Assembly (NCBI RefSeq): GCF_000721105.1
Contig: NZ_JOEV01000030.1
Coordinates: 92,905 to 156,904 of the forward strand
Reading direction: 5' to 3'
DNA from: Streptomyces cellulosae
Lineage (GTDB): Bacteria > Actinomycetota > Actinomycetes > Streptomycetales > Streptomycetaceae
DNA: 64,000 nt
The stretch's first letter is position 1. Each line of letters starts with the position of its first letter. A program made the position numbers and the translations under genes. Shown in pieces: positions 25,228-36,600 of this stretch. Under the pieces are notes generated by a model, which searched no databases, had not been told where the DNA came from, and saw nothing but the letters and a program-made list of their open reading frames with translations.

Positions 25228-26316
25228 TCAGGTCGACCAGACGACCCTTCCGTTGTTCACGATGGCCACCTTGGCGTCGGCCCGGAGGACCAGCTGGGCG
25301 CCCTCGTTGCCCCAGGTCTGGGAGGCCCAGATCGGGCGGTCGTCGCCGTTGTGGATGACGAGGTTGCCGTCGGTCTGGAAGATCGCCCGGTGGTTCTGGC
25401 CGAAGGTCATGGACGCCCAGATCGGCTTGGCCTCCTCGTTGTAGACGACGAGGTTGCCGTCGGTCTGCATGACCATGCGTATGCGGTTGGTGGTCCAGGC
25501 CTGGTTGACCTCCAGGACGCTGGTCGCGGAGACGGTCTCGGTGCTCCAGTTCGGCTTCGGGGCCACCTTGGGCTTGGGCTTGGGCTTGGGCTTCTTCGTG
25601 GGCGAGCTGCTCGCCTTGGGCGTCGGCGCGGACGTGGCGGGCTTGGGCGCGGGGGGCTGGGGTGCGACGACCTTCGGGGCCTGGCTCTTCTTCGGCTTCT
25701 CCTTGGCCGGGGACGCGCTGGGCTTCTGGGCCACGTAGTCGTCGACGGCGGCGGAGGAGTCCGGGTTCAGCACCGTGTCGGAGCCCTGCGCGGTCAGCCG
25801 CCCCTTGGCACTGTCGCCGCGCTCCTCGTCGTCCGCGCCCCCGGCCAGCAGCAGCGGGACGGCGATCAGGACGGCGCCGACGATCGCGGCCCCCGCCAGC
25901 ACCGGCTTGCGGGGGCGTCCGCCGTCGACGCCGGTGGTGGTCTTGACCCCCGGCGCCGCCGTCCCGACGGCCGCGGCAACGCCGACGCCCTCCTCGGGCG
26001 CCTCGGTGGTCCTGCTGGTCGTGGCGGTCGTGGCGGTCGTGGCGGTCTTGGCGGCAGCCGAGGCAGAGGACGAGGGTGGAGCAGCGGCGGTCTTCGCGGT
26101 CGGCGTGTTCGCGGACTCCGCCTCGGGCGCGGCGGTCGTCCCGGTCGGGGTGCTCGCGGCCGGGGTGGTCCCCGTCGGGGTGCTCGCGGCCTTGGCCTCG
26201 GGGGCGCCGGGCGCGTCCGGGGACGGTGCGGAGGGTGCGGGCGAGGACCCGGCCTCCCGTACGCGGGGGGCGGCCGCTTCCGCGTTCGCGCCGGAGCTGG
26301 GGTGCTGGGGGGACAT
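25228..26316 (-). CDS. Membrane-anchored bulb-type (mannose-binding) lectin
   Basis: A 362-residue type II membrane protein; ATG after GAGGAGG. The N-terminal ~130 residues are low-complexity Ala/Thr/Pro (cytoplasmic). One span follows (~140-165; VLAGAAIVGAVLIAVPLLLA), then an extracellular Lys/Pro-rich stalk (SPTKKPKPKPKPKVAPKP). The last ~105 residues are a beta-prism II lectin domain with repeats of the QxDxNxVxY sugar-binding motif (MQTDGNLVVYN, FQTDGNLVIHN; a third site is degenerate, LRADAKVAIVN). It faces outward, next to the T7SS genes, and its anchor resembles that of the ricin-type lectin at 27454. It may attach the secretion apparatus or cell surface to glycans (inferred). Confidence 0.88.
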   Translation of the reverse strand: MSPQHPSSGANAEAAAPRVREAGSSPAPSAPSPDAPGAPEAKAASTPTGTTPAASTPTGTTAAPEAESANTPTAKTAAAPPSSSASAAAKTATTATTATTSRTTEAPEEGVGVAAAVGTAAPGVKTTTGVDGGRPRKPVLAGAAIVGAVLIAVPLLLAGGADDEERGDSAKGRLTAQGSDTVLNPDSSAAVDDYVAQKPSASPAKEKPKKSQAPKVVAPQPPAPKPATSAPTPKASSSPTKKPKPKPKPKVAPKPNWSTETVSATSVLEVNQAWTTNRIRMVMQTDGNLVVYNEEAKPIWASMTFGQNHRAIFQTDGNLVIHNGDDRPIWASQTWGNEGAQLVLRADAKVAIVNNGRVVWST

Positions 26317-26731
26317 GCGCTTACTCCTCCTCGGGGGCGAGCTTGTCGGTCGTGGGCAGGGGCCCGCGCAGCGGGTGGGCCGGACGAACTACGGCGAGCC
26401 GGGCGTGGGTTGAGCCAGTGCCGCGTCGACGTGTGTACGGCGCCGGGGCCGACGGCGCACCCAACTTAGCCCGTCGTGAGGAGGGGCATCCGCTCGGCCT
26501 CCCCAACCGCCCCGTCCCTTTGTCCCTCCTCGCCTCACTGCTCCCGGAAAGTTCTCCGAACGGGCACTGAACGGGCACGCGGGCGCCCGATACGGATCTT
26601 CCCCGAACGCCCACGGAGGGGGCGCGTGTGGCATCCTGTTGGCTCCCCGACTGAGCAGCAGTGTCGGCGTGTGCGTGCGCATGCCGTTCGGCGCCCCAAG
26701 AGTTCGTACGGATCCAAGAGTTCAGGTGGAG
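26317..26731. other. Divergent promoter region between lectin and T7SS-associated gene
   Basis: About 415 bp separating oppositely oriented genes. No separate gene or clear operator is visible. In-frame GTG 26726 and upstream ATG/TTG codons make the exact start of the plus-strand gene uncertain. Confidence 0.35.
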
Positions 26732-27457
26732 ATGCGGCCCGGAGAACGCCAAGAGGCCAGGCAGGGCGCCGAGTCCGTGTTACCCGAGGCTGCTGACGAC
26801 CCCGGGATACCCGAGGCCGTGCGGGCCGCCGCCCGCAGGGCGCCGGGGCACTGGATCGGGGTGGTGGACCCGGAGTGGACCGAGGAGCGCACGCCGCCGG
26901 AGTGGGCGGTGCTGGGGGAATGGCAGTCGGACGAGAGCGGGAGCGTGGGGGAGTACCGCGCCAACCCGGCGTACCGGCCCTCGGCGCGGATGCTCGGCTG
27001 GCCGGAGCCCACCGACCCGGTGGACGCGGCGGCGCAGCGGGCCGCCACCGGCTACGGCTCGGTGGACGAGGCACTCGGGGCGCTCGCGGAGGCGGAGGTC
27101 TCGGTGATGCGCGGACCGGACAGCCGGCCGCTCACCGCCGTCGGGCGGGACGGGGCACCGGTGGTGCTGGTGTTCACCTCGCCGACGCACGAGTTCATGT
27201 CCCGGGAACTTCTCCACGACACGCTTCCGGCACGGGAGTTGGCCCGCTCACTGAGCGGTCCCGGCACCCTGCTGATGGTCAACGCCGGGGCCGCCGCCCC
27301 CCTGTTCGTCCCGGCGGACAGTCTTCCCGGTGTCGTACGCGAAACGGGCGACCGGGAGGTGCCCGTAGGGGACGCCGCGGCGGAGGAAAGTCCCGGCGCC
27401 CCCGCAACCGACAGCTCTCCCGAACCCTCGTCCCAGACCACAGGGAGGACCCCGTGA
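26732..27457 (+). CDS. Type VII secretion system-associated SseB-like protein
   Basis: About 241 residues. The N-terminal part has APGHWIGVVDPEWTEERTPP, EWAVLGEWQSD and EYRANPAYRPSARMLGWPEP, the hallmark of a family found beside Streptomyces T7SS genes. The C-terminal part (EVSVMRGPDSRPLTAVGRDG, VVLVFTSPTHEF, LLMVNAGAAAPLFVPA) resembles an SseB-type fold. It is soluble, without a signal. GTGA overlap couples it to the ricin-lectin gene. Function within secretion is unknown. Confidence 0.75.
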   Translation: MRPGERQEARQGAESVLPEAADDPGIPEAVRAAARRAPGHWIGVVDPEWTEERTPPEWAVLGEWQSDESGSVGEYRANPAYRPSARMLGWPEPTDPVDAAAQRAATGYGSVDEALGALAEAEVSVMRGPDSRPLTAVGRDGAPVVLVFTSPTHEFMSRELLHDTLPARELARSLSGPGTLLMVNAGAAAPLFVPADSLPGVVRETGDREVPVGDAAAEESPGAPATDSSPEPSSQTTGRTP

Positions 27458-28872
27458 CGTCGGCCGACCACACCCCCACATCCCCGGCGGCGCGCGCGGA
27501 GTCCGGTTCCGGCGGCGAGAAGACGACCGCCACCGCGAGCGCCGTGACCGCCGCCCCCACCGAGCCCGGAGCCGAGTCCGCGGAGGCGAAGACCGGGGCC
27601 GGGACCGAGTCCGGAACCGCGTGCGGGGAGGCGAAGACCGGGGCCGGGACCGAGTCCGGAACCGCGTGCGGGGAGGCGAAGACCGGGGCCGGGACCGAGT
27701 CCGGAACCGCGTGCGCGGAGGCGAAGATCGGGGCCGGGACCGAGTCCGGAACCGCGTGCGCGGAGGCGAAGACCGGCGACGAGAACGGGACCGGGACCGG
27801 GACCGGTACGAAGACCGCCGAGGCGGAGAAGACCCCACAGGGCAGGACCACCGAAGCCGAGCCCGAAGCCCGAATCGCCTCCAGCACCCAGCCCGAGCCC
27901 GAGTCGCGGCCCGAGATCGAGCCCGAGTCCGAGTCCCAGTCGCGGCCCGACCCCGAGTCCGACCCCGATGCCGCCGCGGCGGCCAAGAGCCGATTGCCCG
28001 CGCTCGTCCGGTCGATGACCGTGACCGCGATCGACCGCCCGCAGCAGCGCACCGGGCCGTTGGGGCGGCCCGGCAGGGCGGTGCTGGCCGGGGCGGCGGT
28101 CGCGGGGGCGGTGCTCGTGTCGGTGCCGTTCCTGGTGCTCGGCGGGGACGACGACAAGGCCCCCAAGTCGTCGTCGGCGGCGGCGGGAACGGTGCTCGGC
28201 GGGAGTTCCGAGGACGCGCCGGGCGACTTCGTGGTGACCTCGCCCGACCCCGGGGCCTCCGGCGACAGCGAGAAGAGCTCCGGCAAGCCCGCGAAGCCTG
28301 TGAAGGAAGCCCCGTCCCCGGCCTCCGCCTCCGCGGCAGCCCCGGCGCAGAACAAGGACAGCAGCGGGACTGAGGATCAGCCGAAGCAGGCCTCCGGCCA
28401 GACGGACCAGCCGAAGAAGGCAAGCGGCGGGACGAAGGCCGGCGGCGGGAACAACCAGCCCGCGAAGGCCGGTTCGGGCCCGACCCTCAGTTCCCCCGTC
28501 TCCCTGCGCAGTCATCTCTCGGGCCGCTGCGTCGACGTACCGGACGCGGACTTCGGCGACGGCAAGCAGCTGCACGTCTGGGACTGCAACAACAGCGCGG
28601 CGCAGAAGTGGCAGTTCGCCTCTGACGGCACCGTCCGCATCCAGGGCAAGTGCCTGGACGTGGCCGGCGCGAACTTCAACGACGGCACCCCCATCCAGAT
28701 CGCCTGGTGCAACGGCAACAACGCCCAGAAGTTCGTCCTGAACGCCAGCCACGACCTGGTCAACACCGTCGTCGGCAAGTGCGTCGACATCAAGGACAAC
28801 AACCGGGACAACGGAGCTCCGCTGCAGCTGTGGAGCTGCGCGGGCACCGACAACCAGAAGTGGAGCGTCTGA
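27454..28872 (+). CDS. Membrane-anchored ricin-type beta-trefoil lectin
   Basis: A 472-residue type II membrane protein (GTG start, AGGGAGG upstream). The N-terminal ~190 residues are low complexity, including a 15-residue tandem repeat (EAKTGAGTESGTACG) in about four copies. One span (~210-235; VLAGAAVAGAVLVSVPFLVL) leads to a Ser/Lys-rich stalk. The last ~125 residues are a ricin B domain with three subdomains, each with a QxW-type motif: AAQKWQF, AQKFVLN and DNQKWSV. Cysteine pairs (GRCVDV/WDCNN, GKCLDV/AWCNG, GKCVDI/WSCAG) stabilise each lobe. It likely binds galactose-type glycans on the outside. Anchor and stalk are related to the bulb-type lectin. Confidence 0.88.
   Translation: MTSADHTPTSPAARAESGSGGEKTTATASAVTAAPTEPGAESAEAKTGAGTESGTACGEAKTGAGTESGTACGEAKTGAGTESGTACAEAKIGAGTESGTACAEAKTGDENGTGTGTGTKTAEAEKTPQGRTTEAEPEARIASSTQPEPESRPEIEPESESQSRPDPESDPDAAAAAKSRLPALVRSMTVTAIDRPQQRTGPLGRPGRAVLAGAAVAGAVLVSVPFLVLGGDDDKAPKSSSAAAGTVLGGSSEDAPGDFVVTSPDPGASGDSEKSSGKPAKPVKEAPSPASASAAAPAQNKDSSGTEDQPKQASGQTDQPKKASGGTKAGGGNNQPAKAGSGPTLSSPVSLRSHLSGRCVDVPDADFGDGKQLHVWDCNNSAAQKWQFASDGTVRIQGKCLDVAGANFNDGTPIQIAWCNGNNAQKFVLNASHDLVNTVVGKCVDIKDNNRDNGAPLQLWSCAGTDNQKWSV
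27583..27777 (+). repeat. 45-bp in-frame tandem repeat in the lectin gene
   Basis: About four near-identical 45-bp units encode EAKTGAGTESGTACG/A in the cytoplasmic low-complexity region. Copy-number change would keep the frame. Confidence 0.85.
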
Positions 28873-29018
28873 CCGGACGCCCCCCGGGCCGGGGGCACCG
28901 CCCCCGACAGCCCGCCCCGTTCCGAGGGGCGGCATGATGACACCGTCGGCTCGCCGACACGCGGCCCCCGGAAGCGGGGCGCCCGTCCAAGACGCCGCCG
29001 AGGCAAGGAGGTTGGTGC

Positions 29019-32000
29019 GTGTCGCGCCAGGTACTGACGGTCGGACCGGGGGACCGGGACCGCTACCGGACCATCGGTGAGGCACTCGCGGCGGCCCGTA
29101 CCGGCGCGCTCATCAGCGTCCGGCCCGGGACGTACGCGGAGAACCTGGTGATCCACACCCGGGTCACCCTCACCGCCGCCGAGGGCCGGGGCACGGTGGA
29201 GATCCGGCCCCGCTCGGGCAGCGTGCTCGCGCTGCGTGCCGACGCCGTGATGCTCTCCGAGCTGACCCTGCGCGGCGGCGACGCCGAGCAGCCAGCCGTG
29301 GACGTGCGGCGTGGACAGGCCGCGTTCGACGGTTGCGAGATCGTCGGCGCCGCCTGGACCGCGATGCTCGCCGGGGGCACCGGTTCGCTCGCGCTGCGGG
29401 ACTGCCGGGTGAGCAACCCGCAGGGCGCGGGCATCGTGATCACCTCGACCACGCCCACCACCGTGGAGTCCTGCACCCTCGAGCATCTCGGCACCAGCGG
29501 CCTGGTCCTCGCCGAGCAGGGCGACGCGCGCATCCGCGGCTGCACGGTGCGCGACGCCCGCGGCAACGGTCTGCTCGCCAACGGCGAGGCCCGCGGCACC
29601 GTCGAGGACTGTGACATCTCCTCCACCGACAAGCCCTCCATCGCCCTGGAGCAGAACTGCACCACCTCGGTGATCCGCACCGTGGTGCACGACACCAGCA
29701 CCGGTGTCCACCTGAGCAGCGCGGGCCGTACGACGCTGGAGGACGTCCGGGTCACCGGGGCCTCCGGGACCGGGATCTCGCTGGCCGCGGGCACCGACCC
29801 GGTGTTGCGCCGCTGCCGCGTCTCGCGCACCCGCGGGCACGGTGTGCTGGTCACCGACCGGGCGCGCGGCACCTTCGAGGACTGCTGGGTGGACGGCGCG
29901 CAGGGCGTGGCGCTGCGCGTCGCCGGGGCCGCCTCCCCGGCGCTGACCGGCCTGACGGTCCGCGACTGCCATGAGACCGGGCTGCTCCTGGAGGAGGACT
30001 CCGCGCCGGAGCTGGACCGCCTGGAAGTCATCGGCGGTTCGCCCGCGGTCGCGGTGCGCGGCGGCGCCAACCCGCTGTTGCGCCGGGCCCGGCTGGTGGA
30101 GCCCTCCGGCGACGGCATCGTGGCCACCAAGGGCGCCCGCGGCCGCGCCGAGGACTGCGAGATCGTACGGCCGAAGGGCGCGGGGGTGCGCGCGGCCTCC
30201 GGCAGCACCCTCTACCTGGCCGGCGGCGGGGTCTCCGACACCGCCACCAGCGGCCTCATCGTGGAGGACGGCGGCAACGTCACCGTCCGCGACTTCCGCG
30301 TCGAGATGTCCGGCGAGGAGGGCGTGGTGGTCGCCGGGGGCGGCGAGCTGACCGCCAACCGTACCGCCGTGCACGCTCCCCAGGGCCACGGTTTCCTGCT
30401 CCACGAGGGGGCCCTCGCCTCGCTCAGCGGCTGCGAGGTCACCGGCGGCGCCCAGGACGGCTTCCGCGTGGAGTCCACCGCGCCGGTCTCGCTGGTGAAC
30501 TGCCTCGCCCGGGAGAACGAGGGCGGCGGCCTGGTGCAGACCGCGCCCGGCGAATGGCTCGCCGTGGAAGGCCTGAACAGCACCGGAAACGGCAAGCGGG
30601 ACGCCTGGGGGAGCGGCAGCGCCGAGAACACCGACCCGGCCGGCTCCGGCGCCGCGGACGCGCCCTCGGCGGACCGCGAGGACGGCCCGCTCGGCGCCCT
30701 CAACGCGCTGATCGGCCTGGACAACGTCAAGCAGCAGGTGCGGACCCTGGTCAACCTGACCCAGCTCGCCCAGCGCCGCGAACAACTCGGCATGTCCGCC
30801 CCGCCGATGAGCCGCCATCTGATCTTCGCCGGCCCGCCCGGCACCGGCAAGACCACCGTCGCCCGCCTGTACGGGGCGATCCTGGCCGAACTCGGCTCGC
30901 TGCGCAGCGGGCACCTGGTGGAGGTCTCCCGCGCCGATCTGGTCGCGCAGATCGTCGGCGGTACCGCGATCAAGACCACCGAGACCTTCCAGCGGGCTCT
31001 CGGCGGTGTGCTGTTCATCGACGAGGCGTACACACTCACCGCGGACAGCGGCCACGGCGGCGCCGACTTCGGCCGTGAGGCGGTGGACACCCTGCTGAAG
31101 CTGATGGAGGACCACCGCGACGACGTGGTGGTAGTCGCGGCCGGCTACTCACGTGAGATGGAGTCCTTCCTGGGTTCCAACCCGGGCCTGGCGTCCCGCT
31201 TCTCACGGACCGTCGAGTTCGAGAACTACTCGGTGCCCGAACTGGTCGCGATCATGGAGAACATGTGCGCCCAGCACCAGTACGAGCTGGGCGAGGGCAC
31301 CGCGGCGGCGCTGGCCGCACACTTCGAGGCGATGCCACGGGATGCCGGCTTCGGCAACGGCCGTGCCGCACGTGGGGTGTTCGAAGAGATGGTGGACCGG
31401 CAGGCGGTCCGGCTCGCCGCCCTTCCGCAGGTCGGCGAGCACGACCTGCGGCTGCTGCTGCCGGAGGACGTCTCCGCCGACGCCGCCGCGCAGGCCACCG
31501 ACACCGCCGCCGAGGAGAACGACCCGTTGACCCGCCTCGGCGACATGATCGGCCTGGCCGAGGTGAAGCGCGAGGTCACGAACCTGGTCAACCTCATCAC
31601 CACCGCCCGCCACCGCGCCGCCGCCGGGCTGCCGGTGCCCTCGATCAGCCACCACCTGGTCTTCACCGGCCCGCCCGGCACCGGCAAGACCACGGTCGCC
31701 CGGCTCTACGGGGAGATCCTGAGCCAGCTCGGCATCCTCTCCGGCGGACAGCTGGTCGAGGCGGCCCGCGCCGACCTGGTCGGCCGCTACATCGGCCATA
31801 CCGCCCAGCTGACCCGCGAGGTCTTCGAACGGGCCCGCGGCGGTGTGCTGTTCATCGACGAGGCCTACACCCTCACCCCGCGCGGCGGCGGCGCCGACTT
31901 CGGCCAGGAGGCGGTGGACACCCTGCTGAAGCTGATGGAGGACCACCGCGACGAGGTCGCCGTCATCGTCGCCGGCTACACCGACGAGATGGAACGCTTC

Positions 32001-32333
32001 CTCGCCTCCAACCCGGGCCTGTCCTCCCGCTTCCCGCGCCGGGTCGCCTTCGCCGACTACTCCTCCGAGGAACTGGTCACCATCGTGCGCACCCAGGCCG
32101 CGAGCATGGGCTACGAGTGCGGAGCCGGCACCGGCCCGCTGCTCAAGGAGTACTTCGACGCGCTGCCCCGGGACCGCTCCTTCGGCAACGCCCGCCTGGC
32201 CCGCCAGGTGGTCGAGTCGATGGTCACCCGCCAGGCCGGACGGCTCAGCTCACTGGCCGCGCCCACCCTGGACGACCTGCGCATCCTCCTGCCCGAGGAC
32301 GTCACGGCCGCGGCCCCGAAGGCGGCCCGGTGA
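29019..32333 (+). CDS. Beta-helix protein fused to two EccA/CbxX-type AAA+ ATPases
   Basis: An 1104-residue protein (GTG start, AGGAGG upstream). Residues ~1-520 form a right-handed parallel beta-helix of ~23-residue rungs (for example [40 protein letters not shown]). Then come two CbxX/CfqX-type AAA+ modules, like EccA of mycobacterial ESX systems. Walker A ([15 protein letters not shown]) is at ~604 and ~884, and Walker B ([12 protein letters not shown]) is intact in both; LASRFSR/LSSRFPR carry the Arg fingers. EccA uses ATP to handle secreted substrates or their chaperones; here the beta-helix may be the recognition part. It overlaps the mycosin gene by GTGA. Confidence 0.9.
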   Translation: MSRQVLTVGPGDRDRYRTIGEALAAARTGALISVRPGTYAENLVIHTRVTLTAAEGRGTVEIRPRSGSVLALRADAVMLSELTLRGGDAEQPAVDVRRGQAAFDGCEIVGAAWTAMLAGGTGSLALRDCRVSNPQGAGIVITSTTPTTVESCTLEHLGTSGLVLAEQGDARIRGCTVRDARGNGLLANGEARGTVEDCDISSTDKPSIALEQNCTTSVIRTVVHDTSTGVHLSSAGRTTLEDVRVTGASGTGISLAAGTDPVLRRCRVSRTRGHGVLVTDRARGTFEDCWVDGAQGVALRVAGAASPALTGLTVRDCHETGLLLEEDSAPELDRLEVIGGSPAVAVRGGANPLLRRARLVEPSGDGIVATKGARGRAEDCEIVRPKGAGVRAASGSTLYLAGGGVSDTATSGLIVEDGGNVTVRDFRVEMSGEEGVVVAGGGELTANRTAVHAPQGHGFLLHEGALASLSGCEVTGGAQDGFRVESTAPVSLVNCLARENEGGGLVQTAPGEWLAVEGLNSTGNGKRDAWGSGSAENTDPAGSGAADAPSADREDGPLGALNALIGLDNVKQQVRTLVNLTQLAQRREQLGMSAPPMSRHLIFAGPPGTGKTTVARLYGAILAELGSLRSGHLVEVSRADLVAQIVGGTAIKTTETFQRALGGVLFIDEAYTLTADSGHGGADFGREAVDTLLKLMEDHRDDVVVVAAGYSREMESFLGSNPGLASRFSRTVEFENYSVPELVAIMENMCAQHQYELGEGTAAALAAHFEAMPRDAGFGNGRAARGVFEEMVDRQAVRLAALPQVGEHDLRLLLPEDVSADAAAQATDTAAEENDPLTRLGDMIGLAEVKREVTNLVNLITTARHRAAAGLPVPSISHHLVFTGPPGTGKTTVARLYGEILSQLGILSGGQLVEAARADLVGRYIGHTAQLTREVFERARGGVLFIDEAYTLTPRGGGADFGQEAVDTLLKLMEDHRDEVAVIVAGYTDEMERFLASNPGLSSRFPRRVAFADYSSEELVTIVRTQAASMGYECGAGTGPLLKEYFDALPRDRSFGNARLARQVVESMVTRQAGRLSSLAAPTLDDLRILLPEDVTAAAPKAAR

Positions 32334-33577
32334 GGCCGCCCGCGCGTGGGGGCGCCCGCCTGCTGTCCTGCGTCGGCCTCGCCGCCGCCCTGCTGCTGCC
32401 CGCGGCCCTTCCGGCCCGGGCGGCCTCCTTCTCGGGCCTGCCCACGGCCGACGGAACGAAGGGCCAGGAACTGCCCGGCATGCCCTCCGCGCTCGATCCG
32501 GAGGCCGAGCAGGTGGCCTGCACACCGGCCTCCCGCCGGCAGGCGGAGAAGCAGGACTGGTCGCGCCAGCGCCTCGACCTGGACCGGCTGCACCGGCACA
32601 GCACCGGCACGGGCGTGACCGTCGCCCTGATCGACACCGGGGTCGCTCCCGACGCCGCCGGGCTCGGCGGCCGCGTCACCGCTCAGGGCGCGGCCGGTGA
32701 CGACTGCGTCGGACACGGCACCTTCCTGGCGGGGCTGATCGCCGGGACCGGCGGGGGCAGCACGGCCCTGGCCGGGGTCGCCCCGGGCGCGAAGATCCTG
32801 GCCCTGCGCGGCACCGACCGGCGTGGCGAGGCCGGTGCCGGCCTGGTCGCGGAGGCGGTACGCGAGGCGACCGCCGCCCGGGCCGGGGTGATCGCGGTGA
32901 CGGTCGCCCTGCCCCGCCGCGACGCGGAGCTGACCCGCGCGGTCGCCGCGGCCCGCCGCGCGGGCGCGGTGGTGGTCGCCGCGGCCGCCCCGGACCCACC
33001 GCCCCGGGGCGGCACCGACGAGATCCCGTCCCGCACCTACTGGCCGGCCCGTGAACCCGGCGTCCTGTCGGTCGCCGACATGCTCCCCAGTGGAGCCCGC
33101 CCGGACGGCTCGCCGGCCACCGGCGGCGTCGACCTGGCCGCCCCCGGCGCCGGAGTGGTCTCGGGCGGCCCGCGGGGCGCCGGCCACTACCTCGGCGCCG
33201 GCGCCTCGGTGGCCACCGCCTACGCCGCCGGGGCAGCCGCGGCGGTCCGCGCCGCCCGCCCGGACGACTCCGCCGCCGCCGTCACCCGCCGTCTCACGGC
33301 CACCGCGTACCCCGCCGACATCCCCCAGCTCGACCCCTACGCCGCCGTCACCACCGTCCTCGGCGAGGCCGGTTCGCCCGTCGGCACCGACCGCGGTTCC
33401 GATCCCGTGACCCTGAGGGACACCTCCGCCGCCGACCGTGCCACCAGCCGTGCCACCCTCTTCGTCCTCCTCGGCACGGCCGCCGTCCTCGCCGTGCTGT
33501 GGGCCGCCTTCGCTCTTCCCCGGGCCCGCGCTCGCGGGTGGCGTCCGGCGGGAGCGGGCGGAGCGGGGAACGAATGA
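32330..33577 (+). CDS. mycP: Type VII secretion-associated serine protease mycosin
   Basis: A 415-residue S8 subtilisin-type protease. It has an N-terminal signal ([21 protein letters not shown]) and a C-terminal span ([20 protein letters not shown]) with a basic tail, the standard mycosin topology. Triad: Asp in VALIDTGVA (~101), His in [10 protein letters not shown] (~129), Ser in [13 protein letters not shown] (~293). The usual oxyanion motif AAAGN reads AAAAPDPPP here, so the expected Asn is not obvious. Mycosins stabilise the ESX membrane complex and trim some substrates. It overlaps the EccA-like gene by GTGA and is convergent with eccC. Confidence 0.9.
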   Translation: MRPPARGGARLLSCVGLAAALLLPAALPARAASFSGLPTADGTKGQELPGMPSALDPEAEQVACTPASRRQAEKQDWSRQRLDLDRLHRHSTGTGVTVALIDTGVAPDAAGLGGRVTAQGAAGDDCVGHGTFLAGLIAGTGGGSTALAGVAPGAKILALRGTDRRGEAGAGLVAEAVREATAARAGVIAVTVALPRRDAELTRAVAAARRAGAVVVAAAAPDPPPRGGTDEIPSRTYWPAREPGVLSVADMLPSGARPDGSPATGGVDLAAPGAGVVSGGPRGAGHYLGAGASVATAYAAGAAAAVRAARPDDSAAAVTRRLTATAYPADIPQLDPYAAVTTVLGEAGSPVGTDRGSDPVTLRDTSAADRATSRATLFVLLGTAAVLAVLWAAFALPRARARGWRPAGAGGAGNE

Positions 33578-33616
33578 GCTGACGGCCGAGGGCGACGGCT
33601 CGCACCCCGCAACACC

Positions 33617-33650
33617 CAGCGGGGGCCACCTTTCCAGGTGGCCCCCGCTG
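33617..33650. terminator. Bidirectional terminator between mycP and eccC
   Basis: A perfect 15-bp stem (CAGCGGGGGCCACCT with its complement) and a TTCC loop lie between the convergent genes, suited to stop transcription from both sides. Confidence 0.85.
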
Positions 33651-33675
33651 TCGTGCGTACTCTTCTCGCGTCCTC

Positions 33676-36600
33676 TCAGTCCCCCTGCCCCCGGCTCTCC
33701 TCCACCAGTGCCGTCTGCATCAACCGCTCCCGGCGGCGGGCGATGTGGAGGGCGCGGCCGGGCGGGAGGTTGCGGGGCTTGGCGTTGCCGAACAGGCGGC
33801 CTTCGGTGGGCGGGCAGGACAGGAGGACGGCGGGGTTGTTGGCCTCGTCGAGGCGGCGCAGGAGGCCGTCGCCGAGGCCGCGGCCGGCGCCCATGGCGCT
33901 GCGGGCGACGACCAGGTGGAGGCCCATCTCGAAGCCGAGGGTCAGGTGCTCGAAGAGGGGCTCGAAGGGGCTCTGGAAGGAGTTGCTCGAGACCATGTCG
34001 TAGTCGTCGACCAGGATGAACAGGCGCGGGCCGGTCCACCAGTCGCACTGGCGCATGCGACCGGGGGCGATGTCGGCTCCGGGGATGCGGGTCTTCATCG
34101 CGCGGGCCGCGCCCTCGATGGTCTCCTTGAGGTTGTCCAGGGAGATCACGTGCCCGATGCGGTACTCCTCGGGGATGGTGTCCACCAGGGTGCGGCGGTA
34201 GTCGACCACGATGATCTTCGCCTCGGTGGGGGCGTAGCGGGCCGTGATGCCCGCGGTGACGCGGCGCAGCAGGTTGGTCTTGCCGCTTTCGGTGTCGCCG
34301 ACCACGATCAGGTGCGGGGTGCGGCTGAAGTCGTGCCAGACCGGTTCCAGGGCGTCCTGGTCGATGCCGAGCGCCAGGCGCATGCCGCCGCCCTCGGTGG
34401 CTTCGGGCGCGGGGAGTTCGGCGAGCGGCAGCCGGTGCGGCAGCATCCGGACCTGCGGGGCGGGCGCGCCGGACCAGTGCCGGGAGACCTCGGTGACCAG
34501 GTGGGCGACGCCCTCGCCGAGGTCGTCGAGGGAGCCGCTGCCGTCCAGGCGGGGCAGGCCGGCGAGGAAGTGCATCTTGCTGTCGGCGGTGATGCCGCGG
34601 CCGCCGCTGCGCGGCACCGAGCGGGCCTTGCGGGTGTCGATCTCGGAGTCCATCGGGTCGCCCATCCGCAGTTCGAGGCGGGTGGCGGCCTGGTCGCGGA
34701 CCTGCGCGGACAGTTCCACCCAGCGGGTGGTGGTGACGATCAGGTGGATGCCGTAGTTGAGGCCGCGGGCGGCGAGTTCGTTGAACTTCGGGATCAGGTC
34801 GTCGTAGTCCTGGCGGACCGTGGACCAGCCGTCGACCACCATGAACACGTCACCGAAGGGCTCGTCGGGGAACTCCCCGGCGGCCCGGCGGCGGCGGTAG
34901 GACTGCATGGAGTCGATGGTGTGGTCCACGAAGAACTGCTCGCGCCGGGCCAGCAGCGTCATCACCTCGGCGACCGCCCGGTGCACCCGCTCCGGGTTGA
35001 GCCGCGCCGCGACGCCGCCCACGTGCGGCAGCGCGGCGAACTGGGAGAGGCCGCCGCCGCCGAAGTCGAGGCAGTAGAACTGGATCTCGGCGGGGGTGTG
35101 GGTGAGGGCGAGGGCGGCGATCAGGGTGCGGGCGAGGGTGGACTTGCCGCTCTGCGAACCGCCCGCGACGGCGACGTGGCCGCCGGCCCCGGACAGGTCC
35201 ACGACCAGCGGGTCGCGGCGTTGCTCGAAGGGCTTGTCGACCAGGCCGACCGGGACCCGCAGCCTGCCGGTGCCGGGCCAGCCGGCGGCGATCAGGCCGC
35301 GTTCGGGGTCGGGGGCGATGCCCGGCAGCAGGACGTCCAGCGGGGACGGCTCGTCCAGCGGCGGCAGCCACACCTGGTGGGCGGCGGGGCCGGAGTCGCG
35401 CAACCGGTCGAGGGCCACGTCGAGGAGGGTCTCCTCGTCGCCGCTCTCCTCCGCCTTCGGCTCCGGTTCGGGCGCGGCCTCCAGCGTGCGCGGCACCACC
35501 CAGCCGCTGGTCCACGGCACCACCTGGCTGGCCACCCGGGCCTGGACCACCGCGCCGGTGCGGCGCCGGTAGGTGCCGGAGGAGTAGGCGGCACGGAACC
35601 GCGTCAGGGCCTCCACACCGGACTTCAGGTAGCCGTTGCCGGGCTGGGACGGAAGCTGGTAGGCGTCCGGTACGCCGAGCACGCCACGGCTCTCCATCGC
35701 GGAGAAGGTGCGCAGACCGATGCGGTACGACAGGTGGCTCTCCAACTGGTGCATGCGGCCCTCGTCCAGGCGCTGCGAGGCGAGCAGCAGATGCACCCCG
35801 AGGGAGCGGCCGAGGCGGCCGATCATCACGAACAGGTCCATGAACTCCCGGTGCGCGGAGAGAAGTTCGCTGAACTCGTCGACCACCACGAACAGGCTGG
35901 GCAGCGGGGTGAGGCCGGCCCCCGAGGCGCGTGCCCGCTCGTACTCCAGTGCCGAGGTGTAGTTCCCGGCCGCGCGCAACAGCTCCTGGCGGCGCATGAG
36001 TTCGCCGTGCAGGGCGTCCTGCATGCGCTCCACCAGGGCGACTTCGTCGGCGAGGTTGGTGATGACGGCGGAGGTGTGCGGGAGTTCCTCGAGGCCCAGG
36101 AAGGTGGCGCCGCCCTTGAAGTCGACCAGGACGAAGTTGAGGGTCTCGGAGGAGTTGGTCAGGGCCAGACCGAGGACGAGGGTGCGCAGGAGTTCGCTCT
36201 TGCCGGAGCCGGTGGCGCCGATGAGCATGCCGTGCGGACCCATGCCTCCCTGCGCGGACTCCTTGATGTCGAGTTCCACCGGGCGGCCGTCCACGCCGAC
36301 CGCGACCGGCACCCGCAGCCGGGCGGCGCCGGTGTGCCGCTCGAAGAGGGTGCGCGGGTCGTGTCGGTGCAGGTCGGGGATGCCGAGCAGGGTGGTCAGC
36401 TCGACGTCGGTCTCCAGCGGCTGCGCGATGTCAGTGCCCAGGCTGATCCGGCGGGAGGTGAGCAGCCGGGCCAGCGACTCCGCGCCGAGCGGGCCGAGCC
36501 GGTCCGGGCGGCCGAGCGGCACGGAGCGCTCCTTGCGGCTGCGGTCGGTGCGCACCAGGCTCACCCGGTCCGGACCGACGGTCAGCCGCAGCGTGTTGCG

